Shown: in pieces, positions 12,038 to 23,507 of the stretch | Numbering within the stretch: the first letter of the stretch is position 1 | How the letters are laid out: every line of letters begins with the position of its first letter | Assembly (NCBI RefSeq): GCF_040869045.1 | Contig: NW_027137015.1 | Location: forward strand, 240,763 to 304,762 | Direction of reading: 5' to 3' | Origin: Eurosta solidaginis | Taxonomy: Eukaryota; Arthropoda; Insecta; Diptera; Tephritidae | Length of the DNA: 64,000 bases | Translations under genes and position numbers: made by a program | Notes under the pieces: generated by a model | Told to the model about the DNA's origin: nothing | Seen by the model: the letters and a program-made list of their open reading frames with translations, nothing else | Databases searched by the model: none

Positions 12038-12648
12038 TGTAGCATTATTCGTCATACCCACTATAATGTAGCATTATGCTTCATACCCACTGTAACACAC
12101 TTGCAATAATACGTATCATGAACTCCAAATATATTTTAGTAATAATCGTATTACAATATTTTCCAACATAAATTATTGAACTAACCCAGACGGTTAACTA
12201 ACATCAATGGAATGCCGAATATGAAACCCTTATCCGTTCACAGATAATAAATTACTTATAACATACAACCCATTATGGGAACTAACTAAAATACTCACAT
12301 CGATATTCCAACGTTGCGAACAGGCCTACAAAGTTACAAACTTACGTGTATGCATAGCATTAACCAAAGTACTCACATTGATCTGCTGACGTAGCTAAAT
12401 AACATATACAAAACTACATGTATAGAGTCATGCATACAAAACTACATGTATACAAAGACTGTATACAAACTTACATGTACTCATACCCCATTTTCAATGT
12501 ACATATTTTTAGTTATTAGTATTAAGATATTTATGAATGTATAGGTTAAGTAAATTACTATATAAGACAAAGAATTTATTGAATAAACAGAGATTTAATG
12601 TTTGCACATCGAAGTCGTAACTTCTTTTCATTTTCTCTAAACATTTCA
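12038..12648 (+). repeat. 3' LTR of the gag/pol-less element
   Basis: 611 bp, TGTAGC...TTTCA, followed by AGGT. The expected polypurine tract just upstream is weak (AAGACGGATGG). Confidence 0.85.
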
Positions 12649-13708
12649 AGGTGTCACAACCATTTTGCAAAGTTTTTTTCTAAAGTTATATTTTGTGTCA
12701 ATAAACCAATCCAATTACCATGTTTCATCCCTTTTTTCATACGTGGTATAGAATTATGGCATTTTTTTCATTTTTCGTAACCTTCGATATCGAAAAAGTG
12801 GACGTGATCATAGTCGGATTTCGGCCAATTTTTATACCAATACAAAGTGAGTTCAGATAAGTACGTGAACTGAGTTTAGTAAAGATATATCGATATTTGC
12901 TCAAGTTATCGTGTTAAAGGCTGAACGGAAGGACAGACGGTCGACTGTGTATAAAAACTGGGCGTGGCTTCGACCGATTTCGCCCTTTTTCACAGAAAAC
13001 AGTTACAAATTAAATGAAAAAGAGCGGAGCCACGCCCATTTTGAAACTTTCTTTTAATTTTGTATTTTATTGTACCATATCATTACTGAAGTCGAATGTT
13101 GACACAATTTACTTAATATATAAAAATTTTTGTTAAAATTTGACTTAAAAAAATTTTTTTTGGAGTGGGCGTGGTCGTTCTCCGATTTTGCTAATTTTTA
13201 TTAAGCATACATACAGTAATAGGGGTAAAGTTTCTGCCAAATTTCATCACGATATATTCAACGAATGCCAAATTACAGCTTGCTAAACTTTTAAACTACC
13301 TTCTTTTAAAAGTGGGTGGTGCCACGCCCGTTGTCAAAAATTTTGCTAATTTTCTATTCTGCGTCATAAGTTCAACGCACCTACCAAGTTTCATCGCTTT
13401 ATCCGTCTTTGGTAATGAATTATCGCACTTTTTCGGTTTTTCAAAATTTTCGATATTGAAAAAGTGGGCGTGGTTATAGTCCGATATCGTTCATTTTAAA
13501 TTGCGATCTGAGATGAGTGCTCAGGAATCTACATACCAAATTTCATCAAGATACCTCAAAATTTACTCAAGTTATCGTGTTAACGGGCAGACGGACGGAC
13601 GGACGGAAATGGCTCAATCAAATTTTCGATTCCTTTATACCTGTACAACCAACCGTTATCCAATCAAAGTTAATATACTCTGTGAGCTCTGCCCAACTGA
13701 GTATAAAA

Positions 13709-14149
13709 AACCGCATTAAATTTAGTATACGGTCTCTCCCGTCCCACATATTAAAATAACGCCACCGCCGGCATATAATAAGTGTACAAACCGATATATA
13801 TAGACAAATAATAAGCTGCACTTCGTTTAAAGTCACTTAGTTCTCTGCAACTATCAATAGGTGTGTGTACAGTTTGAAGATCGATACAAATATACACTTA
13901 AAACCACAAGCTTTTCTCTCCCATAAAAATTGGCTACGGTGGTGGCCCAATAAAAAGTACCAAAAAACTTTGTTTCCGCTTTTGGTCGAAATTTTTTTTT
14001 GCAAGTAAGCAAACAAGAATTCTTCTGCGCTCAAGCCCTTTCCCGTTTTTTTTTTAATAAACGCTAGCTCAACTGAAAAATAAAACAAGGCAAACTATTT
14101 CCCCATCTCAAAAAAAAAGGATTTTTGACTAATTTTTGCGTACACAATT
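13709..14149 (+). other. BEL/Pao leader with possible degraded 5' LTR
   Basis: Lies between the family 1 tail and the BEL gag. It shares scattered short blocks with the 3' LTR region (CGTTTAAAGT, TTCTCTCCC, CCACCGC) in the same order, which suggests a diverged or truncated 5' LTR. No clean LTR boundary, target duplication or primer-binding site can be drawn. Confidence 0.3.
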
Positions 14150-14189
14150 ATGCCTACCGAAAAAAGCAATGGTCACTTAAAGTGACGTA

Positions 14190-15305
14190 GCAGACGACGA
14201 TAGTTTTGAAGACTTTATTTTTGAAAGCAATAAGCTGGAAGCATTCTACGCTAAATGGTCATCAGCTCTCATAAATAATCCTACCCCAATATTGCTTAAT
14301 GTAAAATTAGAGCAGCTCGACAAACTCTGGGATGCCTTAGTCCTCTCTTTCAAGGCCGTTTCTCGTTCGGCAGCACATGCGGAATCCAGCGGGACAGTCG
14401 AGCAAAAATATAGATAGTTACGAGCAGTGCAAATCCCAAATTTTAGAAGCATTACAACTTCTACAGATCAAAACACAAACTCTCAAGGAATGTTTCTCAA
14501 GGTGCCAGCATGTGACACAGAAATTTTTCACGGTGGATATGAAGATTGGCCTGCGTTCAGAGATATGTTCACTGCCGTCTACAAGAATCATCCCAAACTC
14601 TCTCCAGCACAAAAACTCGATCACCTGCGACAGGAAAGAAGAAGCCAGGCGGGACAAATCGTCAAGCAATTCCCCCTCACTGATGAAAATGTCGAACTCG
14701 CCTGGGACGCCCTAAAGACTAGGTATGAAAATCGCATGATATTAGTAGATACTCAGCTGAAAACTTTATTGAATCTTTCTCCCATCTATTCGGAAAATTG
14801 TGAGCAAATACAAAAATTACAATCCACAATCAATAATTGCTTGTCGACGCTCTCGGCACAAGGAATCTCAACCAGCGATTGGGACCCCATTCTTGTGTAT
14901 CCCTGTTCATCGAAACTCCCCAGTGAATCCCTCTCTCTCTGGGAGCAATCACTTAGCTCACGGAAAGAACTACCTATGTGGGCAGATATGAAAAAATTTC
15001 TCACAAGCCGATACGAAGTTGTAGAAAGACTGCATACCTATCGGCCGGGGAATGCAAAATCCCCTCACTCGAATTTCACTCCCAAAGCGCCATCTCAAAA
15101 CTCTACATTTGTAAATAAAAACAGAACTCAAAATTTTCATGCAGAGTCAAGCCAGCCAATCTCTTGCAAACTATGTAACTCCCGACACGCAATGAAAACC
15201 TGCATAAAATTTAAGGCGCTATCAGTAGCTGATCGCGTAAAATACGTTAGAGAGCACGGTTACTGCGAAAATTGTCTGTCAAATTCCCACTCAAGCAACA
15301 ATTGA
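14190..15305 (+). pseudogene. BEL/Pao Gag (broken)
   Basis: The frame carries a helical N-terminal region (about 14190-14414), an in-frame TAG at 14415, then an open stretch to the TGA at 15303. The core reads CDTEIFHGGYEDWPAFRDMF and LSPAQKLDHL, the DUF1759-type BEL Gag capsid region. Near the C-terminus a CX2C...C pattern (CKLCNSRHAMKTC, then YCENCLSNSHSSNN) is the BEL-type zinc-binding knuckle. The first ATG upstream, at 14150, is in a different frame, so the N-terminus has a frameshift as well as the stop. Confidence 0.8.
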
Positions 15306-16260
15306 CATAGCAGCTCCTCGTGCGTGTTTTGCCAAAAAAGACACCATTCCCTCCTGCATTTCCCGCGGAATACACAAAGCTCAGGACAAAACTCGAAATC
15401 CCAGGGGACAACAAGTCAGGTAGCCCTCCAGCGTCATATTAACGATGAAAGGCCTTGTTGTTCAAAAAATGTAACACACTCAACCACTGAACAAAGTCCA
15501 TCTCAAAATAATGCGAGTAAAGTTTCGTCACATTTTTCAAGCACCCATGTAACAACGCTAATCCCAACTGCAACAATACCCATTTATTGTGATGGTGAAT
15601 ACCACAATATTCGATCTCTGGTGGGCCAAGGCTCACAAAAAACCTTTATCTCATCTCGGGTACAAAAGCACTTGCGACTACCCACCAAATAAGCCAGGTT
15701 CGAAATTTCTGGAATGGGCGGAATGCTGGTACAGAACTCAAAACAGATCTGCGAGCTCACACTCTGCTCAGCGGATAAAACACAAAAAATTTATACCCAA
15801 GTATTCGGATGGATTCTCAGCGGCCCAATCCCCGAAAAGATTTCAACATTCACCACTCAGATACAGCCTGAATACTAATCCCTCAACACCCTCCTTCGAA
15901 AGTTTTGGGAACAAGAAGAAATACTAAGCACTCAAACCCGATCAACTGAAGAAGACTTTTGCGAAGAGCTGTATCAACTCACAGCAACCGGACAGGCGGA
16001 CGGAAGATACATGACTAGACTCCCAAGAAAATTATTAGATTAGATTGCTCTTGGACACTCCCGAATTGCAGCACAACAACAGTATCTCAGCATTGAACGG
16101 AAACCCAGCGCTCAAAGATAAATACACAGAGGTTCTCGAAGAATACCTCACTCTGAAACACATGGAGCGCATTACACCCCAAGAGATTATAAAGGATGGA
16201 TAATATTTCTCCTTCTATTTACCACACCACGACGTAATTAAGCCAGACAGTAAAACAACT
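15306..16260 (+). pseudogene. BEL/Pao protease and linker (broken)
   Basis: Immediately after the Gag stop, a frame reads CVFCQKRHHSLLHF, the second zinc-knuckle half typical of BEL polyproteins. The protease active-site region follows at about 15613 as LVGQGSQKTFISS. The position normally occupied by the catalytic Asp before a QGS/PGS-type turn is Gly. A TAA at 15690 ends the frame. The rest, to 16260, is the protease-RT linker in several frames with stops. Confidence 0.65.
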
Positions 16261-17376
16261 AAATTTCGCGTGGTCTTCAATGCTTCAAAACTATCCCATT
16301 CTGGAAGCTCGCTTAATGATGTGCTATACACTGGCCCCACCCTTCAAAACGATTTAATGCTTATAATTTTAAAATGGCGACTTTATCGGTTTGTGTTTAA
16401 TGGAGATATAGAGAAAATGTATCGCCAAATTCTCATACACAAGGATGATAAACACCTCCAGAGAATAGTCTTCCGTAGATCCCCAAACAGGCCCATAGAA
16501 GACTTTCGTTTAAAAACGGTTACATTCGGTGTCAATTGCGCACTCTATCTCGCTATACGCACTCTCCATCAGTTGGCGCAAGATTGTAAAGAGCAATTCC
16601 CTCTAGCCTCTTCTGCTTGAAACATATGTGGATGATATGCTCTTGGGTGACCACAATATACAGTCCACTATCAGTTCAATGACCCAAGTACAAGACGCTC
16701 TACAATCGGCCGGTTTTCCCCTCCGAAAAATAACCGCTAACCACTCGAAAATTTTGGAGCGAGTCCCTGATTCCGAAGTACTTGATATCGATTTTCTAAA
16801 GTTTCAAGACCCTAGCTCTACGAAAACCCTCGGGATAAAACGGAATACCTGACAGACACGTTCTCCTACACGTACGATCCTGTACCCGCTGTCGACTCGA
16901 AAACAAAACGGCAAATATTGTCAGCTGTCGCCAAACTTTTTGACCGGGCAGGATGGCTAACGCCAATAATGATCACTGCAAAAATGCTCCTTCAACAGTT
17001 GTGGATGGAAGGAACCGATTGGGACGAAGACGTCAAACCCGGTGCACTTCACAAATGGATAACGTTGCGCAACAATCTCCCCGCAGTCAATCAAATTACC
17101 ATACCCCGATGGGTCCGATTCTCCCCAAACCAGCACGTGCAACTGCACGGCTTCTCAGACGCTTCGGAAAAAGCATACTGTGCCTGTGTATATCTCCACG
17201 TTCAACAAGATGAAACCTCCTTCTCGTCCCACCTACTCATAGCGAAGAGTAAAGTAGCACCCCTGCAAACTGTCAGCCTCCCACGACTCGAACTCTGCGG
17301 AGCCGTATTACTCTCAAAGCTGGTCCATCAATTTCGGTCGGAGCTACAATTACAGTCAGGCGAACTCTTTCTCTGA
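16261..17376 (+). pseudogene. BEL/Pao reverse transcriptase and start of RNase H (broken)
   Basis: Residues from 16270 read VFNASKLSHSGSSLNDVLY, then GDIEKMYRQI, the BEL RT fingers and palm. YVDDMLLG, the catalytic palm motif, is present near 16627 but lies in a shifted frame after a TGA at 16618. Another stop falls at 16850. A further frame from 16918 has [11 protein letters not shown], then the RNase H start [16 protein letters not shown] and [15 protein letters not shown]. The stop at 17374 replaces a codon in the conserved RNase H segment. Confidence 0.8.
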
Positions 17377-19345
17377 TCAGGCTCCTCTATTGTGTTAGCT
17401 TGGCTTGAGAAACCACCTCACGCCTCGAAAACTTACGTCGCCAACAGGATTTCTCTCATTCTCGATCATGTGAGCAACGCTACCTGGAGACATGTTTCGA
17501 GTGGAGATAACCCCGCCGACCTCGGTACCCGTGGTTGTAATCCACAAGAACTCACGATGTGCGATTTATGGTGGAAAGGCTCGGAATGGCGGCAAAAACT
17601 CCTTTCTTTGAGGCCGACAACATTGTCAACTCATCCCTCTCCACCTGAACAGCGCCGCGTTGAATCATATTATACCGTGGAATATGTTGACTCTCTCGAA
17701 CGCTTCTCTTCCCTCCCTAGAGCACTTCGCGTTATGGCATACGTGTATAGATTTATTAACAATTCGAGGAAACGGGCAATTCCTTCGTCCCTGAAATTGA
17801 CTCAGAGCGAAGTAAAGCAAGTGAAAATGCGTATTATTACTCAAACGCAAAACATTCATTACCCACGTGAGATGCAGTCACTACAAGCATCAACGCCCGT
17901 CAGTAATAAGCGCTCCTTGCTCACCTTAAACCCCATGTTGGATAAAGTTGGAGTCATGCGGGTCGATGGCCGTTTATCCAAAGCTAACCTCATTCGTAGT
18001 GAACGCTTCCCTATCATTTCCCAGAGAATTCAAAATTCTGTTCGCTGCTGCCCAGTTTTCTCCATGAAGCAATGCTGCATGCTGAAAAGCAGTTAATGGT
18101 TCGGATGGTACAACAAGAATATTTTATTCCCCGGTTGAAACAAAAGCTAAAGAAATGCATATTGCAAGACGTAGTGTAAGACGTGCACCATTAAGAAACA
18201 AAAAATGCGCACACAGATTATGGCCGCACACCCCCCTGAGCGATGTACCTACTCGCTTCCCTTTCACACCACAGGTGTTGATTTTGCTGGATCATTATCG
18301 GTTAAAACGTCGATACTACGTCGTGCTCCCTACTCCAAGGCATATGTGTGCGTATTTGTATGTTTCTCCACCAAAGCCGTGCATCTGGAATTGTGCTTCG
18401 ATTTGACCACAGATGCATTCAAGGCTGCCTTTGCCCGATTCGTCGGACGCCGTGGTCTTCCCTCCAAAATTATGTCACACAACGGAAAAACGTTCCTAGG
18501 AGCTAACCGAAGCTTGAAAAAGGGATTCTCTCAATTTCTTCAAGAAACAGCGAACGACATTTCTCACAAATACATGACTCATGGCTTTTCTTGGTAGTTT
18601 AGCCCTCCATATTCACCTCACATGGGCGATTTCTGGGAAGCTGCCGTCAAGAGTTTCAAACTAAACCCCACGAAGACCGCAGGGAATACTAAGTTTACCT
18701 CCGAATAATTCACCATCCTTCTCGATCGCATCAAAGTGGTTCTCAACTCAAGGCCGATCTGCCCCATGTCTCTGGACCCCAGTGACATTCTGCTTTTAAA
18801 AACCGGCCATTTTCTGCGTGGTGCTCCCTGCTCTCTATACCCGAGCCCAACGCTGACAACCTGCCCCTCACACATAAGTGTCAGAAGTTGAGAGCCATTC
18901 ACCAACAATTTAGTACTCGATGGAAAAGCGAGTATCTCAAGGAACTTCACAAAAAGCATAAGTGGAAGCACCAACAACCCAATGTCAAGGAAAGAGATCT
19001 CGTGGTCTTCAAAGATGACTTACTTCCCCCAAATGAATGGAGACTCGGACGAATTGTCAAACTCCACCCCGGTCGGGACAAAAATACCCGCGTAGCTGAT
19101 ATTCGAACTCAGGCAGGAACTGTCACGCGTAACATAATAAAGTTATGCCTACTTCCCGACGCAGAGATCCATACTTCTCATCTCGTCACGAACGACACAC
19201 TCCCCTCAACAGCCCAGATAGAAGATACACGATCCCTACGCCCGCAGCCACCATCAGCATTTAAAGCTCAACCAGGCAGTGACCACATGGGAGAAATTGC
19301 AGAAGCTGCTTCACCGCGTAACGGCGCAGGCGGGCCGCCATGTTG
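17377..19345 (+). pseudogene. BEL/Pao RNase H end and integrase (broken)
   Basis: Begins GSSIVLAWLEKPPH, where the residue usually Asp in the RNase H core is Gly. SGDNPADLGTRG follows at about 17500, typical of BEL. The integrase core begins at about 18265 with GVDFAGSL (first Asp kept) and SKAYVCVFVCFSTKAVHLEL. The second acidic position lies in IMSHNGKTFLG, where His stands in place of Asp. The third acidic residue, in GDFWEAAVKSF, is kept after a TAG. The C-terminal domain from 18888 has PNEWRLGRIVKLHPG and TRNIIKLCLLP, the DUF5641-type tail. Several frameshifts and stops separate these blocks. Confidence 0.8.
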
Positions 19346-19700
19346 AAGACATGAGTCTCAATTAATTTTATCCCCTGTATTTATATATAAATTGCGTGCG
19401 GACGGCAACCCTACCCTTGCATCTTTTTCCTTTATAAAAAATGAATAAGAGAGTCAAGTAACGGTCCTTTCAAAATTGTAAGCGGTCAAAAGTCGCTCTA
19501 GTTGTTCTTCCTTTCATATAAGTTGAGCTAGTTTTCTTTAACTACCACCGCGTCCGCATCGCAATCATCTACATAAAAACGAAATTTCGTTTAAAGTGAT
19601 TTAAACACATAATAAAATGTGTATTCAAGCACATAAAGTGCCAGTATATTTAAAGTGCAGTGTTGTTATTTCTGGTGGAAAATTCTCTCCCTTGCTCATC
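19341..19700 (+). repeat. BEL/Pao 3' LTR (right end approximate)
   Basis: Starts TGTTGAAGACATGAG right after the G/C-rich tract GCAGGCGGGCCGCCA, overlapping the end of the integrase frame. It contains a CTTTATAAAAAATG element (about 19430) and an AATAAAATG polyadenylation-like signal (about 19611). No clear TG...CA end or target duplication is seen on the right. Confidence 0.5.
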
Positions 19701-20340
19701 GGCGCTTTCCCATAACCCCCATATAGAAACTTATTCACAACCAATTGCGTGATTAAATCAAACTGTTTACTGACTACTCAGCTTTCGCTGCTTTTATACT
19801 CTCTGTTGTCTCGTCCACCCATTTCTCCTAAGTTCTAATAACTTCTCGAAATTCATGCTTGGTTGCCAGGCATATATGTACATGTATTTGTAGTTTATAG
19901 GCTCTCGCATAGCCATATGCGTGTGTATATGTGAGTAAAACTTCGGCTGATGATTACATCTGTGTGTGAGTTATCTCCTCGTTGCCTTGTATGTATTTGG
20001 TAAATGATGATTAATGTGTTTATATAGATTGCTTTAATGTTTTTGTTGTTATGCATTTATTTAGTGATGTGAAGATTCGCCACAATATGTCTTTAGTTAA
20101 CTTTTCATTATGTACAAACCATTTGTTTTAAAAGCTAATGCCGTTAATATACCACGATTGCTAATAATTTTGGTAATATTTCCTTTCGATACTACTAAGC
20201 TATTTTGTGTTAATTTAATGTAACTGATCAAATTTGATTTCATATCTTTTACATAAAAAACATTTCGCTTTTCGCTTCAAAATAGCTTACAACATTACCC
20301 ATTTTTGTTCCTTTATCAACCCTATTATCACCTAGATATT
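19701..20340 (+). other. unassigned AT-rich sequence
   Basis: No coding region or clear repeat. There are many GT/AT-rich patches such as GCGTGTGTATATGTGAG near 19920. It lies between the BEL 3' end and the 3' end of a minus-strand LINE. Confidence 0.4.
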
Positions 20341-20461
20341 GGTTAGGTTAAGAGGGCGTGCGTGGGTGTTACCCACACTTCCACGCGGAGACATTTTTGT
20401 CCATTGTGGGTGCCCTCAGTAAGTACAGGGTGGCGGAAAATTCCTTTAGCACCATTACCTC

Positions 20462-21523
20462 TTAGTGGTCCTCATCGACCCACTTCCTTTCCCTGATGAA
20501 CCCAAGAAGAAGCGATACGTCCACCTTCCCAACCTCTGCCAGGCTGTCGAAGAAGCGTGAGCCTAGAAATCTGAGCCTTCTTCTTTGAAGTGCCGGGCAT
20601 CGGCAGAGAAAGTTGTAGATTGACTCCTCTTCCTCCTCATCCTGACAGCTTCTGCAGAGGGAGCTTGTTGGTATTCGCCAGCGTCGGAGCATTGGTGCGA
20701 TAGCACAAGGACCTGTGATGACACCCATAATAACCCTTATAGCAGATTTGTTCAGTTTGAGAAGGAAGCTGGTGCCTTTCCTATCCAAGCATTGCCATAA
20801 GGACCTTGAGACTTCGCAGTCAACTCAATTGGTCCATAGCAAGTACGTTGCCCTATATTCGTCTATTCTCCTTATGAGATAACTCAGTGGCGGTCGGACG
20901 GAGCTGTCCACCTCACTTATGCCTAAGTCGGAACCTTTCCTAGCCATTTCATCCGCGAGTTCATTCCCTTCAATGCCGCTGTGCCCAGGGACCCAGAAAT
21001 GGGAGACATTGAGATGACTTATAGAAGCCAGAGAGGCTCTACACCTCCGCACGATGTCCGATTTTATCATGTTGGACTCTAATGCCCTTAAGGCGGCTTG
21101 GCTGTCAACATGGATTGCTACGTCGGTGTTGGAGACCGCACTTTCTTGGAGCAGCTTTGCCACTCTGTCTATGGTAGCTCCAGTTCCCTTTTCCATTTTC
21201 GAACCGTCGGTGTATATTGTGATGCACCTGCCGTGGTCTAGGCCTACTTCCCATTCCTCCCTTGAAGGATATCGCATTTTCTGAACTTGAAAGTTCAAAA
21301 CCCCTGTGATGTGGTCTGTTTTGGATCTTAGGTCGGTTATTATTCTCTTTAATTGCTCCTTCGCCATATCGTCCAGAATCATCGCGTGTCCGTGCTTAGC
21401 TGTTTTCCACATGTTGGATTCTCTTAGTCGTTGAACTCCTCTAGCGGCTAATCCCTGCACGAAGACTTGTAGAGGCGTCAGATGAAAGATTACATTTAGC
21501 GCTTCCTGAGGTGCGCTGCTCAC
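20462..21523 (-). pseudogene. LINE RNase H and C-terminal domain (broken)
   Basis: From 21523 down, the protein shows ALNVIFHLTPLQVFVQG, then the RNase H core: ITIYTDGSK (first Asp), a Glu-poor middle, HVDSQAALRAL (Asp) and HFWVPGHSGIEGNELADEMA (His and Asp). The usual stretch between TDGSK and the next Asp is shortened. A stop at about 20825 separates this from the C-terminal frame (20788-20462), which reads VITGPCAIAPMLRRWRIPT and LCRSCQDEEEEESIYNFLC, the Cys-rich C-terminal motif of this LINE group. Confidence 0.75.
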
Positions 21524-21539
21524 GGCGCCTGACCTCTGG

Positions 21540-22489
21540 TGGTCATTTTGCTAATAGGACCAGTCCCTAAAGTCACGCTAACAACTCTACACCTAAGCAT
21601 AGAATCGATCACTGCTACTATAGAGCTTTGGGTTCCATATCGGGTAAGAGCCTTGCAGATGGCCTCTGTATGCACGTTGTTGAAAGCGCTCTCAATGTCG
21701 AGGAAAGTTGCTAGCGTGTACTCCTTGCAGTTCAGTTAGTTCTCGATGGCACTGACTGTCTCATGGAGGGCACTTTCAACTGATTTGCCTTTTTGGTATG
21801 GGTGCTGAGCTGCATCCATCTGCCAGAGATTGGCAATGCTTCTAATATGTAGATCGATAAGTCTCTCCAGTCTTTAAGGATAACGGAGGAGAAGTTTATT
21901 GGTCTATAGTCTTTGGCTTCCGAGTGGGTAAGTTTCCTTGTTTTAAGAATGAAAACCACCCGTACATTTCTCCAGGCTTCGGGTACATACCCATCTTGTA
22001 GGCATCTTGAGAAGGCATCGTCAAAAGGGGCTTGTAACATAGCCGGTATCACACCATCCGGCCCCGCCGCTTTGTAGGGATCGAATGATTTTATAACCCA
22101 AGATATTTTATCCCGGTCAACGATATCCTCGACGTCGGTTTCCGGACGGGTATACGCTGTTTTCTGGCATCGTCGTGCCTGTCGTATCCGTGCATCCCGG
22201 AAAGTGTGTCTCCATAAAGCCCTCTAGAGTTTCCTGACTGTAGACGGTCCATGAGCCATCAGACTTCCTTATGCTACTAGGGGCTAAACTAGATCCAGAT
22301 AGTATCTTGCGAAGTCTTGATGCCTCATTTGCCGTCGCCGAGTTCTCACAGTATTGTTCCCATTATATCCTTTTTGCCTTCCTGATGAAGCTTTTGTATT
22401 TGTTAAAGCTACATCTGTAGACATCACAGTCCTCTTCCAGCCGGATATGTCTTGCTTTGTTGAAGAGTTTTCTTGTTGTTTTTCTATCT
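21540..22489 (-). pseudogene. LINE reverse transcriptase, N-terminal half (broken)
   Basis: Minus-strand frames contain NEASRLRKILSGSS and SDGSWTV (about 22200-22330), then KAAGPDGVIPAML (about 22030-22070) and DYRPINFSSVILK (about 21890-21930). In another frame they contain LERLIDLHIRS, YQKGKSVESALHE and TFLDIESAFNNVHTEAI, which holds the first catalytic Asp of the palm (about 21690). The frame then runs into a truncated RGxxQG region. There are several frameshifts and stops (one in the codon after AIEN, near 21735). The catalytic DD box is absent. Confidence 0.75.
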
Positions 22490-22559
22490 CCTAGATATAC
22501 ATCAACCGGTTTTTGCAATAGCTTAAAATTTTAAAAGTACTTTTCATCCTTTATTGTGT

Positions 22560-23391
22560 GGTCGATACAGCCACTATCTAATAACCATTTAATCTCATTA
22601 CCTTAACCATTACTCGCTTCTGTATTTGCCACCGCATGACGTGCAGTTTTTGTAACCCACACACTATTTCTGTCCCCGTTCCTCTTATCTGCATACTTAT
22701 TTCTGCGCGCTATCGTTCTGCCATACCCTCCTTGCCGACCACGTGTTGATCACCAACAATTTTGCATTCTGTTTGGAAATACCCAATCTCACCGCAGCCA
22801 TAGCATGTTCTATCATTTTGACGATTATTTGCAGCAAATGCATCTGATTTACACCGATTATTTTCTTCACCAGCATTCTTCAGTTCGGCCATTTTCATTT
22901 TATTTTTTATGTAATCTGCAGTTTCGTCCTCTTTTTGAGGGTATCGATCAAACCTCCAATGTCGCTATACTACTCAACCAACGTGTTAACCATATAATTC
23001 AATTTTTCCTTTTCTGACAAATTCGCCCCCGCACTCTTCAAGTCGTTAACGCAACGCTCGAAGTCTCCAAAAAAAAGTCGTTGTAAAGTTGTAAAGTCGA
23101 TGTAATCCGTCAATTTTAGTCGCTCCAGCTTGTTTCTGCACAAAACTTGCAGCGCTCTGGACTCTTTCAAGTATAAGCTATCGAATTTCTTTATTATATC
23201 AAATGCTGAGGTTTTGTCGCAAACACGCAAATCTTTTTCGTCAAACTCCTCTTTGCCCTACTAAAGTTTTGCCCTCTCGACAACAACCTCGCGTTTCTTC
23301 GTTTTCAAATACATTATTATTCGCTTCTTCCACATGAGGTAATTTTCCCCATCGAACACTGGAATAGCGATTTCATTTTTCGACGCCATTT
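22560..23391 (-). pseudogene. Copia-type Gag-protease start (broken)
   Basis: The Gag begins MASKNEIAIPVFDGENYLMW, the hallmark N-terminus of Copia/UBN2-type Gag. It has two consecutive stops after about 46 codons, near 23260, then continues in frame with YLKESRALQVLCRNKLERLK and NLSEKEKLNYMVNTL, and meets a further stop at 22970. A zinc knuckle near 22790-22830 reads CYGCGEIGYFQTEC; the His of the CCHC pattern is Tyr. The aspartic-protease signature LLDSGCIDH follows with an intact DSG. Stops make this non-functional. Confidence 0.7.
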
Positions 23392-23507
23392 TGCTCTTTG
23401 CACCTCGTGCACTTATATGCGATTATAAAAATAGCAATATAATTTCTGTTTAATTTGATGAATACGTACTCTTCTTTCCACTCTGGAAAACCTTTGGACT
23501 GCTACCA

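Larger units (their letters stand above)
8448..12648 (+). mobile_element. non-autonomous LTR retrotransposon without gag or pol
   Basis: Two direct repeats of about 610 bp (8448-9057 and 12038-12648) start TGTAGCATTAT and end CATTTCA. The element is flanked by AGGT at 8444-8447 and 12649-12652, a 4-bp target duplication; related family 1 copies show the single AGGT at the empty site. The internal 2.98 kb is AT-rich and has no Gag, protease, RT, RNase H or integrase motif in any frame that I can recognise. It holds one good small ORF (10022-10294). The LTRs are very similar to each other, so insertion was relatively recent. Mobilisation must have used enzymes from elsewhere. Best described as a LARD-like derivative of an unidentified parent, probably Gypsy-type from the 4-bp duplication. 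Confidence 0.85.
6930..13708 (+). mobile_element. family 1 hairpin/satellite element, copy ii, split by an LTR element
   Basis: The 5' end is AACAAGCAAGGAAGGCTAAG followed by a hairpin, GTTCGG-loop-CCGAAC, and ACATACTCAGCTGAGAGC. Then come about ten 130-bp units (6990-8310) and the start of the body. The body is interrupted at 8448-12648 by an LTR element and resumes at 12649. The tail ends CCCAACTGAGTATAAAA at about 13708. The start (ATACTCAGCTGAG) and the end (CTCAACTGAGTAT in other copies) are inverted relative to each other. With the insertion removed, the flank matches the uninterrupted copies at about 28185 and 30345. Confidence 0.8.
14150..19700 (+). mobile_element. degenerate BEL/Pao LTR retrotransposon
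   Basis: The order of parts is Gag, protease, RT, RNase H, integrase, then a C-terminal integrase-associated domain, all on the plus strand and interrupted by many stops and frameshifts. This domain order and the Gag type (DUF1759-like) are diagnostic of the BEL/Pao superfamily. Catalytic positions are altered in protease, RNase H and integrase, so the copy is dead. The 3' LTR starts at about 19341. Confidence 0.85.
20341..22489 (-). mobile_element. RNase H-bearing non-LTR retrotransposon, 5'-truncated and internally deleted
   Basis: Reading the minus strand, an RT amino-terminal region (22489 to about 21540) is followed directly by the post-palm region, an RNase H domain and a C-terminal CCHC-like domain. 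The segment that should carry the RT catalytic FADD/YADD box is missing at the junction near 21525-21545. RNase H after RT is a feature of I/LOA/R1-type LINEs. The 3' end is taken at a TTAACCTAACC-like sequence (minus strand) near 20345. Confidence 0.75.
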
